36,857 bases of DNA. Source: a virus. The stretch is from the IMG/VR virus record IMGVR_UViG_3300047551_001140, positions 1 to 36,857 of that record. One strand, 5' to 3'. Of the stretch, positions 16,769-25,117 are shown one piece after another (positions within the stretch are counted from its first letter, which is position 1; the number at the start of each line of letters is the position of its first letter). The translations under genes were made by a program, and so were the position numbers. The notes beneath the pieces were generated by a model, which had not been told where the DNA came from, made no database searches, and worked only from the letters and a program-made list of their open reading frames with translations.

Positions 16769-17102
16769 TACTGGTCTCCAATAAACTTAAAACAAGATTT
16801 AAAGTACTATTTGCACTGGCAAATGCTCTAATACTACATCCTTCTTCTACCACCAGTTTACCAGTTGTAGCTTCAGCAGCATCGTTAGGAGGCACAATGA
16901 ATTCTTTTAACATAACATAATCGATGTTATTTTTACGTAGGGTAAATGTAATCCTAGCCGGTAGCACGCCGACATTGCTTACCTGAGCTCCAAGTATGAT
17001 AGCAGTTAATCCTGTTGGAGTAGCATATATCACACTATCTGTTGTGGTTAATTCTACAGGTCTAGTTTTAAAACTGTTTAATGGAAGTGTGGTAGCTGCC
17101 AT
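16761..17102 (-). CDS. Small structural protein between fibres
   Basis: 113 residues, beta-rich, with the patterns LTAIILGAQVSNVG and ARITFTLRKNN, suggesting a small jelly-roll or Ig-like virion protein. Similar small proteins accompany fibre genes in T4-like cyanophages. TTGGAGAA precedes the ATG, which directly follows the stop of the 1483-aa fibre without a gap; it overlaps the next gene by 8 bp. Confidence 0.7.
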   Translation of the reverse strand: MAATTLPLNSFKTRPVELTTTDSVIYATPTGLTAIILGAQVSNVGVLPARITFTLRKNNIDYVMLKEFIVPPNDAAEATTGKLVVEEGCSIRAFASANSTLNLVLSLLETSNE

Positions 17103-20100
17103 TTATTCTCCAATAGCTAAGATGTAAGGTGTTACCACTGCGAATAGGCTTTTTGTAAATGCTCGTCCAGAAATTGTTCCTAGCCTACGATTAATCACTA
17201 AATCTTCTCCAATCCTAAAATCCCCTTCTTGGTCAGTACTAGTAAAATTCACTTTGCCGTAATTCAGTTCTATCACTTCATTTTCTTGTATAGCAATTCC
17301 TCCCTGATAGGGCAATGCTGTATTTACATTAATACCCGCTCCGATCCATTGCAGCGTATGACCGCTAGTTGTTATTAAACTAAATTGATGAAAAGTAACA
17401 TCAAGATTATCTGTAATTCCATTCATACTAGGGAAAACTTCTATTCTTGATGTATAAGCATTTTCTATTAGGTTATCAACTATACTAAACAAATCATCTA
17501 CTCTAGTAACTTCTGCTCCTGAAGCAGCTGGTAAGCTAGTATTTTGAATCACAACATTCTGTAAAGGTGTCACCACAGTGTTTACAACACAACTTTTAGC
17601 TATATTTTTTACATAGGTAAAAGTATCTGCTGTAGCCTGTCGTTCGCTTGCAGGAACCTGCAAAGTGCCACCACTATAATATTCGTCTGCTGCATCTGCT
17701 GTTTGACTATTTCCGCCATAGATTATATCATAACATACTGCATCTATTACATAACCTATATCTCTTTTACATTTAATATCGTCATATACAGCAGGTCCTA
17801 AATAGGCTATGACATCTGATTTAATAGTAGATTCTTGTGCAAGAATGGCTGTTCGATATGAATTTTGAGTTGAATAATCTACACCTTTAGTATAATCTAC
17901 ATATGTTTTGGTAATTAATGAATTACCATCTAAAATATAATCAATCAATAATGTGTGCAAGGTTTCTAAATAATTAGCAGAAGCAAGTGTGCCAGGTGAC
18001 GCTCCTAATACTTGTGCAGACATATTGCCAACAGTATTAGTCACTGGTATATTTTGTATAATTTTTTTAATTACCGAGCTCATATGAGTAAAGACTTCAG
18101 CGTGAATCTGTTCTTGATTAGGAGTTACCGTATTACCATTGTAATAATATGACTCAGCAGCAAGATATGTTTCGCTGTTACCACCATATAATAAATCATA
18201 AGTCATCGCGTTTAAAATATAACCAATATCTCTTGCACATTTTGTAGTATTGTAAGTAAACCCACTATAACTATAACTAACAAATTGACTTACTTGTGTT
18301 TTTATAGTAGGTATGGCCGTTGTAACTGCTTGTCTATCATAATGAAGTGACGGTGTAGACCAAGTTGTGTCTGGATAAACCTTAGCAGGAAGTCCATTTA
18401 CATTGCCGGCATTTAAAACATCTATTATAATCTGCACCAAATCAGCTATTTCTGTACCTTGGGTCGCATTAGCTCCATTATAAGTCGTCCAATCTTGCGA
18501 TAGAATAACTCCAGGAGTAGGGGTAACCACTAGACCCTGTGCTACCTGAGAGGTCGTTAACTTTAGTCGAGTATAGGCATCTATAGTGGCAGGTGTTTCA
18601 CCTAATCCTAATTGACTAAAAGTTCCTACAAAGTAAGATTCAGCAGCGACTATAGTTGCAGTATTGGTTCCGTACAATATATCATAACATAATGCATCAA
18701 TGATATAACCAACATCTCTGCTGCACTTTACTTGATTATATGTTAAGGAAGGATAATAATCATTAACATATTCAATTATATCTGCTTTTATAAATTCTTT
18801 GTTTAATTGTAGTTGATTCTTAGCATTTAATCTAGATTGGCTAGGACTTGCGTGATTATATACAATAGGCACAACAGATCCTATTCCGTTTAGAAAAATA
18901 TCTATAATTTTATCGACATTGTTTGTAAAAATAGTCTTGGCAGTGTTATCAGTCATTAATGCTAAACTAAGGTCTCTAGCCTTCTTTATTGCATTTATTG
19001 TTTGGTTACGTTGTTCGCCTTTTACATAATCAGCATTAGCTCTAATATACGCTAGCCCGGCTGTTATAGTCCCATAGTTAGTGTTAAGAGCCATATCGTA
19101 GGCAGCAGCATTTAAAATATAAGTTACATCACGTTCACATTTTGTTTGAAATTCTGGCGTATATACAAATCCAACATAATTATCATTAATGTAAGCAATA
19201 ATTTCATCTTTAATATAATTTTTATTGGCCTGTAAAATAGTTGCACTGTTGCTAGCACCAGAAATAATATCGCTCACTGGGTTAGTAAAAGTGGTAGTTG
19301 GAGCAAGTCCAGTATTAATGATATTAATTACGTTTTGAAATCTTGCAGTAAGCTCACTTTGTGTAGTACTATCATTAATAATAGCTATAGCTAAGTCTCT
19401 TGTTTTAGCAATACCGGCTAAAGTTTTAGACTTTTGACTTTGAGTAACAGTAGAGGCATAACTTCTCAAATAGCTTAATCCTGCTGTAATACTTCTATGG
19501 TTAGTGTTGAATATAACATCGTCTAACACTGCATTAAGTATTAGCCCTACATCTCTTGCACATTTAACCTGGTCATAAAATAGGCTAGGAATATTAGCTG
19601 TGATAAAGGCAATACCTTCTTCCATTAAAAAGCTTCGATTAGCCTGTAAAATATTTTTAGCTTTTGTCTTATTAACATCTACATTAACAGGATCAGGATA
19701 TGTTAATGCAGGGATAGCGGGCGCTCCATTAGTTAATATATTAATAATAGTGTTAAAATTATTGGATATAAGATTATATTCTATGCCTTGTGTAGAATCA
19801 TTAGCTATCTCTTGTAGCACAGAATTTTTTACAAAGTTGACAGCTGAAATAGTTTCTGCTAATTGTTGGTTCGCAACCTTACTGGCACTTACTCTTTGAT
19901 AACTTGACCCGGCTAAAACACTTTTATAGTTTGTACCAAACATCATATCATCTACTACAGCATCAATTATTAAACCAACGTCTCTAGTACATTTAAATTG
20001 ATCATAGCTTAGGTTAACAAAGGTTTCGTTTATAAAATCTATTGTATCTATCTGAATTTTTTGTTTAATGTCCAATACTCTATTTCTAGTATTTTTCCTG

Positions 20101-21551
20101 TCACCAGCTTGATTACTATAATTAGGTCCTATGATCTCACTTGTGCCATCTGATAGGGGGTGTAAACCATTAGTAGAAATCACAGTATAGTAAGCAGGAT
20201 CCCCAGCAAATTTTACTGCATCTCCTATATTTGGCAATTTATAAAGATTATCGATTAATATTGTTCTATTAGTAATTTGAGCTCCATTAGTCTTTCCTGT
20301 ATAGAGCACTTTACTAACTCCATCTGCTTTTAATCCAACGTTTCCAAAACTGCTATTACTATTAGCGAGACTACAAAATCCTCCAGATTCAGCCAAGATA
20401 GCAATGTCACAACATATAGTAAAAACAGATACAAGTTGACTGTTACCCATATTAAGATGGTGTACACCGATTCCACCTTGATTATATTGTGTATATGCAT
20501 CTACTACAAAGCTCTTCAATCCTTCAACGTGATTGCCGTCAATTCTTAACCCAGTTCCAGTGGTTGTCATACTAGTACAATTTTGAACATATGGGCTTGT
20601 ATGTATAGCTCCAGCACTGCCATCTGGAGGAAATGCAACCGCTGCCGCTGGAGATTCATGATCCTTAAATGTCATATGTGCTAAGTAAACACCATTCTTA
20701 ACCCAAAATAAATCCTGTTTTTTATTATATGGTCTTACTGTTACGCTACGAAGATTGTCTCCTACTATACTGACACCTTCTGGCACAGTGATAGGGTTAA
20801 GCTCTGTATAATCTCCACTCTTTACAAATATACAGGTTCCATATGTTGCTATTGCAACTGCTCCTTTAATTGTACGTTTCGTTGTGCTTAAAGTTTTACC
20901 GTCTAATGTATCGCTTCCACTCATACTAACATATAAAACATTCTGGACCTCCATAGGTCCTGCTATAATATTAGCTAAGTATTCTTTCGTAACTGCGTCT
21001 TTGGCATCAATCGGAGTTGCCAGGTTACTAATTCTAGTAGCCCCAACATCAATAACTCCACTTCCATTAACCCTTAATTCTAAATTACTGTTACTATTGG
21101 TTGTTTGTATTCGATTATCGTCTATTAAGATGTTACCATTATAAAACTGAGTAACATTCAAATTCCGCCATTGTTTGTCAGGTTTTCCTATATCAAATAC
21201 ACCTGTCTGACTAGGTATCAAATCTCCTTCTAGTTGTCCAAAAATGTTAATAGTATCACCACTATTATTGCCTAATCCTACATTTCCATTAAGATTAGTG
21301 TTGCCGTTGACAACAAGATTACCTGTTAACTGTGTATTTCCTGCTACACTAAGGTTACCAGTTATATTAACATCATTGGGTAATGGAAGAGTGCCACCAC
21401 CAGTAAGTATGATACCACCAGGTGTTACACCGTCGCCTACTCTAATTGTGTTATCATCACTATGATACCATAGCACACCAGGCCGTTCTATCCTAGTGGC
21501 ACCATCGCCATAATTGCGTCTACTGGTAAAGAAATCTTGGGTAAAGGACAT
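17103..21551 (-). CDS. Giant tail fibre with six KCxRDxGYI repeats and beta-helix
   Basis: 1482 residues from the ATG at 21551; a TTG one codon upstream is less likely because AAGGAG is 8 bases from the ATG. Order: N-terminal adaptor (RRNYGDGATRIERPG, NTIRVGDGVTPGG); GNLxVxGNTxLxG repeats; a pectate-lyase-like beta-helix starting YVSMSGSDTLDG; six repeats of about 140-160 residues with the core KCxRDVGYIxDAxxYDxxYGTN; and an end module with YGKVNFTSTDQEGDFRIGED shared with the other giant fibre. It heads the seven-gene fibre operon and has the late box GATAAATA 18 nt upstream. Confidence 0.85.
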   Translation of the reverse strand: MSFTQDFFTSRRNYGDGATRIERPGVLWYHSDDNTIRVGDGVTPGGIILTGGGTLPLPNDVNITGNLSVAGNTQLTGNLVVNGNTNLNGNVGLGNNSGDTINIFGQLEGDLIPSQTGVFDIGKPDKQWRNLNVTQFYNGNILIDDNRIQTTNSNSNLELRVNGSGVIDVGATRISNLATPIDAKDAVTKEYLANIIAGPMEVQNVLYVSMSGSDTLDGKTLSTTKRTIKGAVAIATYGTCIFVKSGDYTELNPITVPEGVSIVGDNLRSVTVRPYNKKQDLFWVKNGVYLAHMTFKDHESPAAAVAFPPDGSAGAIHTSPYVQNCTSMTTTGTGLRIDGNHVEGLKSFVVDAYTQYNQGGIGVHHLNMGNSQLVSVFTICCDIAILAESGGFCSLANSNSSFGNVGLKADGVSKVLYTGKTNGAQITNRTILIDNLYKLPNIGDAVKFAGDPAYYTVISTNGLHPLSDGTSEIIGPNYSNQAGDRKNTRNRVLDIKQKIQIDTIDFINETFVNLSYDQFKCTRDVGLIIDAVVDDMMFGTNYKSVLAGSSYQRVSASKVANQQLAETISAVNFVKNSVLQEIANDSTQGIEYNLISNNFNTIINILTNGAPAIPALTYPDPVNVDVNKTKAKNILQANRSFLMEEGIAFITANIPSLFYDQVKCARDVGLILNAVLDDVIFNTNHRSITAGLSYLRSYASTVTQSQKSKTLAGIAKTRDLAIAIINDSTTQSELTARFQNVINIINTGLAPTTTFTNPVSDIISGASNSATILQANKNYIKDEIIAYINDNYVGFVYTPEFQTKCERDVTYILNAAAYDMALNTNYGTITAGLAYIRANADYVKGEQRNQTINAIKKARDLSLALMTDNTAKTIFTNNVDKIIDIFLNGIGSVVPIVYNHASPSQSRLNAKNQLQLNKEFIKADIIEYVNDYYPSLTYNQVKCSRDVGYIIDALCYDILYGTNTATIVAAESYFVGTFSQLGLGETPATIDAYTRLKLTTSQVAQGLVVTPTPGVILSQDWTTYNGANATQGTEIADLVQIIIDVLNAGNVNGLPAKVYPDTTWSTPSLHYDRQAVTTAIPTIKTQVSQFVSYSYSGFTYNTTKCARDIGYILNAMTYDLLYGGNSETYLAAESYYYNGNTVTPNQEQIHAEVFTHMSSVIKKIIQNIPVTNTVGNMSAQVLGASPGTLASANYLETLHTLLIDYILDGNSLITKTYVDYTKGVDYSTQNSYRTAILAQESTIKSDVIAYLGPAVYDDIKCKRDIGYVIDAVCYDIIYGGNSQTADAADEYYSGGTLQVPASERQATADTFTYVKNIAKSCVVNTVVTPLQNVVIQNTSLPAASGAEVTRVDDLFSIVDNLIENAYTSRIEVFPSMNGITDNLDVTFHQFSLITTSGHTLQWIGAGINVNTALPYQGGIAIQENEVIELNYGKVNFTSTDQEGDFRIGEDLVINRRLGTISGRAFTKSLFAVVTPYILAIGE
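17765..19995. repeat. Six-fold protein-level tandem repeat KCxRD(V/I)GYI
   Basis: The Lys-Cys codons fall near 19989, 19561, 19140, 18726, 18239 and 17771, spaced 414-487 bp. Each unit shows KCxRDVxxIxxAxxxDxxxxTN or GGN, then SYxxx. The DNA has diverged, so these are old copies. Confidence 0.85.
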
Positions 21552-21569
21552 CAATCCGCTCCTTACCAG

Positions 21570-21577
21570 TATTTATC
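21570..21577 (-). promoter_or_regulatory. Late-type promoter box GATAAATA for the fibre operon
   Basis: Matches TATAAATA at 7 of 8 positions and ends 18 nt before the ATG at 21551, leaving a leader of about 13 nt with AAGGAGCG. It likely drives the genes from 21551 to 7223. Confidence 0.6.
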
Positions 21578-21580
21578 AGA

Positions 21581-21979
21581 CTATTTTTGTTGGGCTGATT
21601 CGTAAACTTTGGTTAATTCGTCAAAGTCACTGCTCAAATCATAGACAGTTTTATCTTCGTTGATGTGTGCTGGATTGCCTGCTTCGTCGCCGAATCCGTC
21701 TTGTGGGCCGTGTTCGCTGTCAGCACCATTGTTATCCAGGATTTGATTGAGCACAGTACTGCGCTTGCCTGATTTATGCTTTTCTAGTTCCAGCAATTGT
21801 TGTCCTGGAAACACCCATACAGGATCTTCAGGGAGTTCACCCTTATTATAAACAGCTTCTTTAGGGTCTATGGCTGTAGTCGATACCTGTGGGTCACCAC
21901 CTCCACTGGGTATGGTGATATTGATAGGAATGTTTATAGTTACAGTTTTATCTTCTGTTAAAAAATCACGGGCTCGCAT
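21581..21979 (-). CDS. Small virion-type protein with MRARDFL start
   Basis: 132 residues. The N-terminus MRARDFLTEDK resembles the N-terminus of the KxDG protein at 2871 (MRAKEFIFEN), a short motif seen at the start of several T4-like phage virion proteins. The middle is a proline/glycine-rich linker and ELPEDPVWVFPGQQLLELEKHKSGKRS. No function is recognised. The ATG is preceded by ACTAAATA and five bases, with no Shine-Dalgarno, so the mRNA is probably leaderless. Confidence 0.7.
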   Translation of the reverse strand: MRARDFLTEDKTVTINIPINITIPSGGGDPQVSTTAIDPKEAVYNKGELPEDPVWVFPGQQLLELEKHKSGKRSTVLNQILDNNGADSEHGPQDGFGDEAGNPAHINEDKTVYDLSSDFDELTKVYESAQQK

Positions 21980-21984
21980 ATGTG

Positions 21985-21992
21985 TATTTAGT
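21985..21992 (-). promoter_or_regulatory. Late-type promoter box ACTAAATA, leaderless geometry
   Basis: The box ends 5 nt before the ATG at 21979. T4-like initiation would then put +1 on the A of ATG. It touches the stop codon of the upstream gene. Confidence 0.6.
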
Positions 21993-23341
21993 TAAACTAA
22001 GTCGTGCCAATTCAAACTTCCATAGACTACCCCACCAGTTACAAGATGCCTTGTTGCTAGAGTAATAGTATCACTAGTGGGAGTTTGATCTCTACCTAAT
22101 TGTTGTTCCCAGTTATAGTCTATTTCTTGAGTTCTTAGGTTATTACTTTGATTACTGCTGGCAAAGAAGCCACTGTCTTCTGTTGTGCCTCCTGTCATAC
22201 TGGTAGCAGACACATTGTATTCTACATTGCCGCCACTATCAGTATGTGCTACCCAGGAACCACCAGTGATGGTGGCATTTCTTATAATAGCATATTCATA
22301 TAGGCTGTTATTACCGTCACCGGCTATATGAACAGCGCCTGGTAATATTACAGCATCCTCTCTACCCGAAGCTAGTCTAATGCTGACCACAGGAGCCCAC
22401 CCTGAAGCCACTGAGGTTGATGCTATGGCTGTGGTTCTAGTAGCACGCCACTGTTTAGTTCTTGCTTCATATCCACCTTCACTCATAGCACTGGCACAGA
22501 TCTGTAGCATTGTGCTAGATGATGAAGTTGCTGCGGTATTCTCTATTTCGTATCGTATGGGCAGGGTAGCAGTTCTCATATATACAGTGCTTAATATATT
22601 AGCGTGATGAAATACGTGACATACAATAAACTGTCCGTTTATAACAAACCCACAGCGAACACTACCTACTCCTAGCCACTCTATGTCTGTCCAAAATATC
22701 TGTGCTTTGGTAGTATCTAGCGTAATACCACTGATGCCTGTGCCGTCTAACTTATCTACGTTCCAGTTAGACTGAGCGATCCTTTCACTGGTATCATCTA
22801 CACTGCCGGAAGTGTTCTTTCTTATTACTAGGTAACGTGATGTATTATCCTGCTCAAAATATACACCGTTAGTAGATTTAAAATATCCTACACGCTGTCT
22901 AAGATTGGCTTTTGCTGGAGCCATTACAAATGTTACTAAGATTAACAAACTTTTACCAGGTTGATAGGCAAATACTCTATATGTTTCTCTATAAACTTTG
23001 TCGCCGCTGGCCGTGCCCACTGTCATCAATATACTACTTTGATAGGTATTATAACTGGTAGTGCCTGCGCCTGCTGTCACTGTGCTAAATTTTCCATTAT
23101 CTTTGTAACGATGAGCACTGTCAAACAATGTAACTGGATTGCTAATTCTCAGTCTTCCAAATGCGTCGGAACTGGCGCTGATATTACCTAGCGTATTAAA
23201 TCCTGTGCCACCGATGTTATTAACTCTAAGCACCGGTTGTCCACTGGCATCATACTCCATTGCGTAGTGAACGCTATAAAGGTGGCTTTCTTGTGGGTGA
23301 CTATAACTAGTGCTATTATTTTCTAAACGACTCAAGCCCAA
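21992..23341 (-). CDS. Phage structural protein (DAFGRLRISNP family)
   Basis: About 449 residues. The segment SASSDAFGRLRISNPVTLFDS is a hallmark of a widespread phage virion protein that I recall in many T4-like and other phages; the rest is beta-rich, with no catalytic residues. The only plausible starts are TTG codons at 23341 and 23335, with AGGAAGG immediately upstream; no ATG lies near. It overlaps the preceding gene by 10 bp. It probably belongs to the virion surface or tail. Confidence 0.75.
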   Translation of the reverse strand: MGLSRLENNSTSYSHPQESHLYSVHYAMEYDASGQPVLRVNNIGGTGFNTLGNISASSDAFGRLRISNPVTLFDSAHRYKDNGKFSTVTAGAGTTSYNTYQSSILMTVGTASGDKVYRETYRVFAYQPGKSLLILVTFVMAPAKANLRQRVGYFKSTNGVYFEQDNTSRYLVIRKNTSGSVDDTSERIAQSNWNVDKLDGTGISGITLDTTKAQIFWTDIEWLGVGSVRCGFVINGQFIVCHVFHHANILSTVYMRTATLPIRYEIENTAATSSSSTMLQICASAMSEGGYEARTKQWRATRTTAIASTSVASGWAPVVSIRLASGREDAVILPGAVHIAGDGNNSLYEYAIIRNATITGGSWVAHTDSGGNVEYNVSATSMTGGTTEDSGFFASSNQSNNLRTQEIDYNWEQQLGRDQTPTSDTITLATRHLVTGGVVYGSLNWHDLV

Positions 23342-23556
23342 GGCCTTCCTGCTAATAATCCGCCTGTGTTAGCATTGTTTTCTAGCGTATTATCTGCTTT
23401 GTATTTGGTAGGCAATTGACTTATGTCTGCTGTAGTATCACTGTATCTACCAGCTTCTACTAGATTACGATCTGCTCTATCCTGCCCGGCCAATGCTAAT
23501 TTTGCTTCTTGTCTTAGTTTTTTATTGGCCAATGTTGAAATACCATTTGCTGCCAT
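23332..23556 (-). CDS. Small conserved virion-region protein
   Basis: 74 residues, charged helix (LANKKLRQEAKLALAGQDRADRNLVEAGRYSD) followed by a polar tail ending GGLLAGRPWA. It travels with the structural protein next door (10-bp overlap). AGAGGAAA precedes its ATG, 1 nt after the stop of the radical SAM gene. The role is unknown; it could be a chaperone or connector. Confidence 0.7.
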   Translation of the reverse strand: MAANGISTLANKKLRQEAKLALAGQDRADRNLVEAGRYSDTTADISQLPTKYKADNTLENNANTGGLLAGRPWA

Positions 23557-23557
23557 C

Positions 23558-24736
23558 TTAATTTTCCTCTAATAAATTCATCCATTTACTATCTATCTGG
23601 GAAAATGGTTTGAAGTTTTTATACAATTTTCGATTTATTACATCCTCGTCTCTTTGATTAATTTTAACTGGAATAGACAAAAAATTATCATTATGTTTCG
23701 AATCCATAAATTTAATTACATTTTGAAAATCTTTTTTGTCTTCATACTTTTTCCTAATATAATCTTTAGCTGTAGGTGAAATTTGATTAATACAAAGATA
23801 TAACGGAGTATACACGTAATTTAAAGTACATTTAACCTGTTCTTCAAATTTAAAAAAATTAAAGATTTGATCAAGATTATTTAAATTATAAACACTGACT
23901 GTTACTATAATTTCTGGATTAAATATAGATTTCAAATCTTTAAAATTTCTTAGCCATGAATTCCAATTTAACCCAGTTCTAATATATTCGGCTAATTCTT
24001 TTATTCCATCCATACTAATGTGGAATTGTATTTCTTTAAATTTTAATAATAATTCTTTTTGTCTTTTATTTAATTTCACAGTTCCATTAGTATTATATTG
24101 TAGAGTAACATCAAATCGATTAATTTTTTCTAAATGCTCTAGTATATCCCACATCCCTGGTTGTAGAAAAGGTTCACCGCCGCTAAAATGCAAATATCTA
24201 ATATTTTCTAGATTCTCTAAAATAGACTTATAAAACATACTTTGTGTATCTAGATAAATTTTTTCAAAAAAAGCAGTAGGTTTATCAAAAAGATGCGGGA
24301 TAGATTCTCTGCCTAACATACTAGATGAGTTAACACCGCACATTCTACAGGCTAGATTACATCTGTTACTAAAATTTATATGTAGATAAGTCAAAGTAGG
24401 ATTCTTAATATAATCAATATGTTTATTAAAGTTGGCTTCGGCATTATGACTAAAACGTTGACTATTTTCTAAGTTCATAACGCAACTGCCGCATTTTGTA
24501 TATTTTTCTAACCTGAGTTCTGCTTCTACAAATTCCTCTCGCAAATAGGAAAAATTATCGAAGTTGTTCTTAAAAGTTTTTGTTTGATCTAATTGGATAA
24601 AATTGGTTTCAGTATCCATAACACAACAAGGTAAAATTGTAGATTTTCCATTCCATTCTTTAATAAACATAGAACTAAAAGGTGCAACACACCATATATT
24701 TTTATATCGTTCTCTCCAGCTTAAATCATCAATCAT
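23558..24736 (-). CDS. Radical SAM enzyme with cysteine-rich N-terminal domain
   Basis: 392 residues from the ATG at 24736; an in-frame TTG at 24751 is an alternative. The radical SAM cluster motif is C126-x3-C130-x2-C133 (SNRCNLACRMCG), with FSGGEP following. Before it lie C16, C37-C38 and C82-x2-C85 (WCVAPF, LPCCVM, CGSC), which look like ligands of an extra iron-sulfur cluster (SPASM/twitch-like, but placed at the N-terminus). Such enzymes use S-adenosylmethionine to make radicals for peptide or nucleotide chemistry. Similar ones occur in many marine phages; the substrate is unknown. Confidence 0.85.
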   Translation of the reverse strand: MIDDLSWRERYKNIWCVAPFSSMFIKEWNGKSTILPCCVMDTETNFIQLDQTKTFKNNFDNFSYLREEFVEAELRLEKYTKCGSCVMNLENSQRFSHNAEANFNKHIDYIKNPTLTYLHINFSNRCNLACRMCGVNSSSMLGRESIPHLFDKPTAFFEKIYLDTQSMFYKSILENLENIRYLHFSGGEPFLQPGMWDILEHLEKINRFDVTLQYNTNGTVKLNKRQKELLLKFKEIQFHISMDGIKELAEYIRTGLNWNSWLRNFKDLKSIFNPEIIVTVSVYNLNNLDQIFNFFKFEEQVKCTLNYVYTPLYLCINQISPTAKDYIRKKYEDKKDFQNVIKFMDSKHNDNFLSIPVKINQRDEDVINRKLYKNFKPFSQIDSKWMNLLEEN

Positions 24737-24757
24737 TTTTTTAATTACCAATTAGTA

Positions 24758-24765
24758 TATTTAGA
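24758..24765 (-). promoter_or_regulatory. Late-type promoter box TCTAAATA
   Basis: The box ends 21 nt before the ATG at 24736 and 6 nt before the alternative TTG at 24751. It heads the radical SAM/small protein/structural protein operon. Confidence 0.45.
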
Positions 24766-24778
24766 ATTATTTTAGGTA

Positions 24779-25078
24779 TTACGCTCTCCATTGTGCTCCA
24801 GGATACATACTGGGAGCATTGGTTCTAATGTCTGCTGGATGTTTGCTCTTATGCACATCATCGCCACTTGCGATGACAGCATCTACATCTGCATATTGTG
24901 GATTAGGTTCGTTGGCCAATACACTCATTTCATCGTTAGGAATAAGCCCAGCAATCTGTTTAAGACGAGGAATATCAGCATCGGTATAGCCAATGGGCTG
25001 GTCATCTGGCACGCATTGCTCAGGGTCAATTTGATCCAGTGTATCTAAAAATGCTCTAATAATTTCGGCGATCTGCAT
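24779..25078 (-). CDS. Small conserved phage protein
   Basis: 99 residues, acidic, ending with [25 protein letters not shown], a tail that recalls proteins I associate with T4-like aquatic phages. It has an N-terminal amphipathic helix ([15 protein letters not shown]). Function unknown. It lies divergent to the 5-aminolevulinate synthase gene and shares a back-to-back late promoter with it; the leader is about 13 nt with a weak TTGGAA ribosome site. Confidence 0.7.
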   Translation of the reverse strand: MQIAEIIRAFLDTLDQIDPEQCVPDDQPIGYTDADIPRLKQIAGLIPNDEMSVLANEPNPQYADVDAVIASGDDVHKSKHPADIRTNAPSMYPGAQWRA

Positions 25079-25096
25079 AATTTTTCCAATATGCTA

Positions 25097-25104
25097 TATT
25101 TAGT
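25097..25104 (-). promoter_or_regulatory. Late-type promoter box ACTAAATA (divergent half)
   Basis: The left half of the back-to-back pair, ending 18 nt before the ATG at 25078. It abuts the plus-strand box at 25105. Confidence 0.6.
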
Positions 25105-25112
25105 GTTAAATA
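25105..25112 (+). promoter_or_regulatory. Late-type promoter box GTTAAATA for hemA, leaderless geometry
   Basis: The box ends 5 nt before the ATG at 25118. With 25097-25104 it forms TATTTAGTGTTAAATA, an inverted pair of TAAATA boxes. No Shine-Dalgarno lies between box and start. Confidence 0.65.
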
Positions 25113-25117
25113 TCGTT

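Noticed and set aside
25091-25117. Upstream ATG that would lengthen the aminolevulinate synthase by nine residues
   Set aside because: It would include the TAAATA box and the added residues are not family-like; 25118 fits the promoter spacing and the usual N-terminus.
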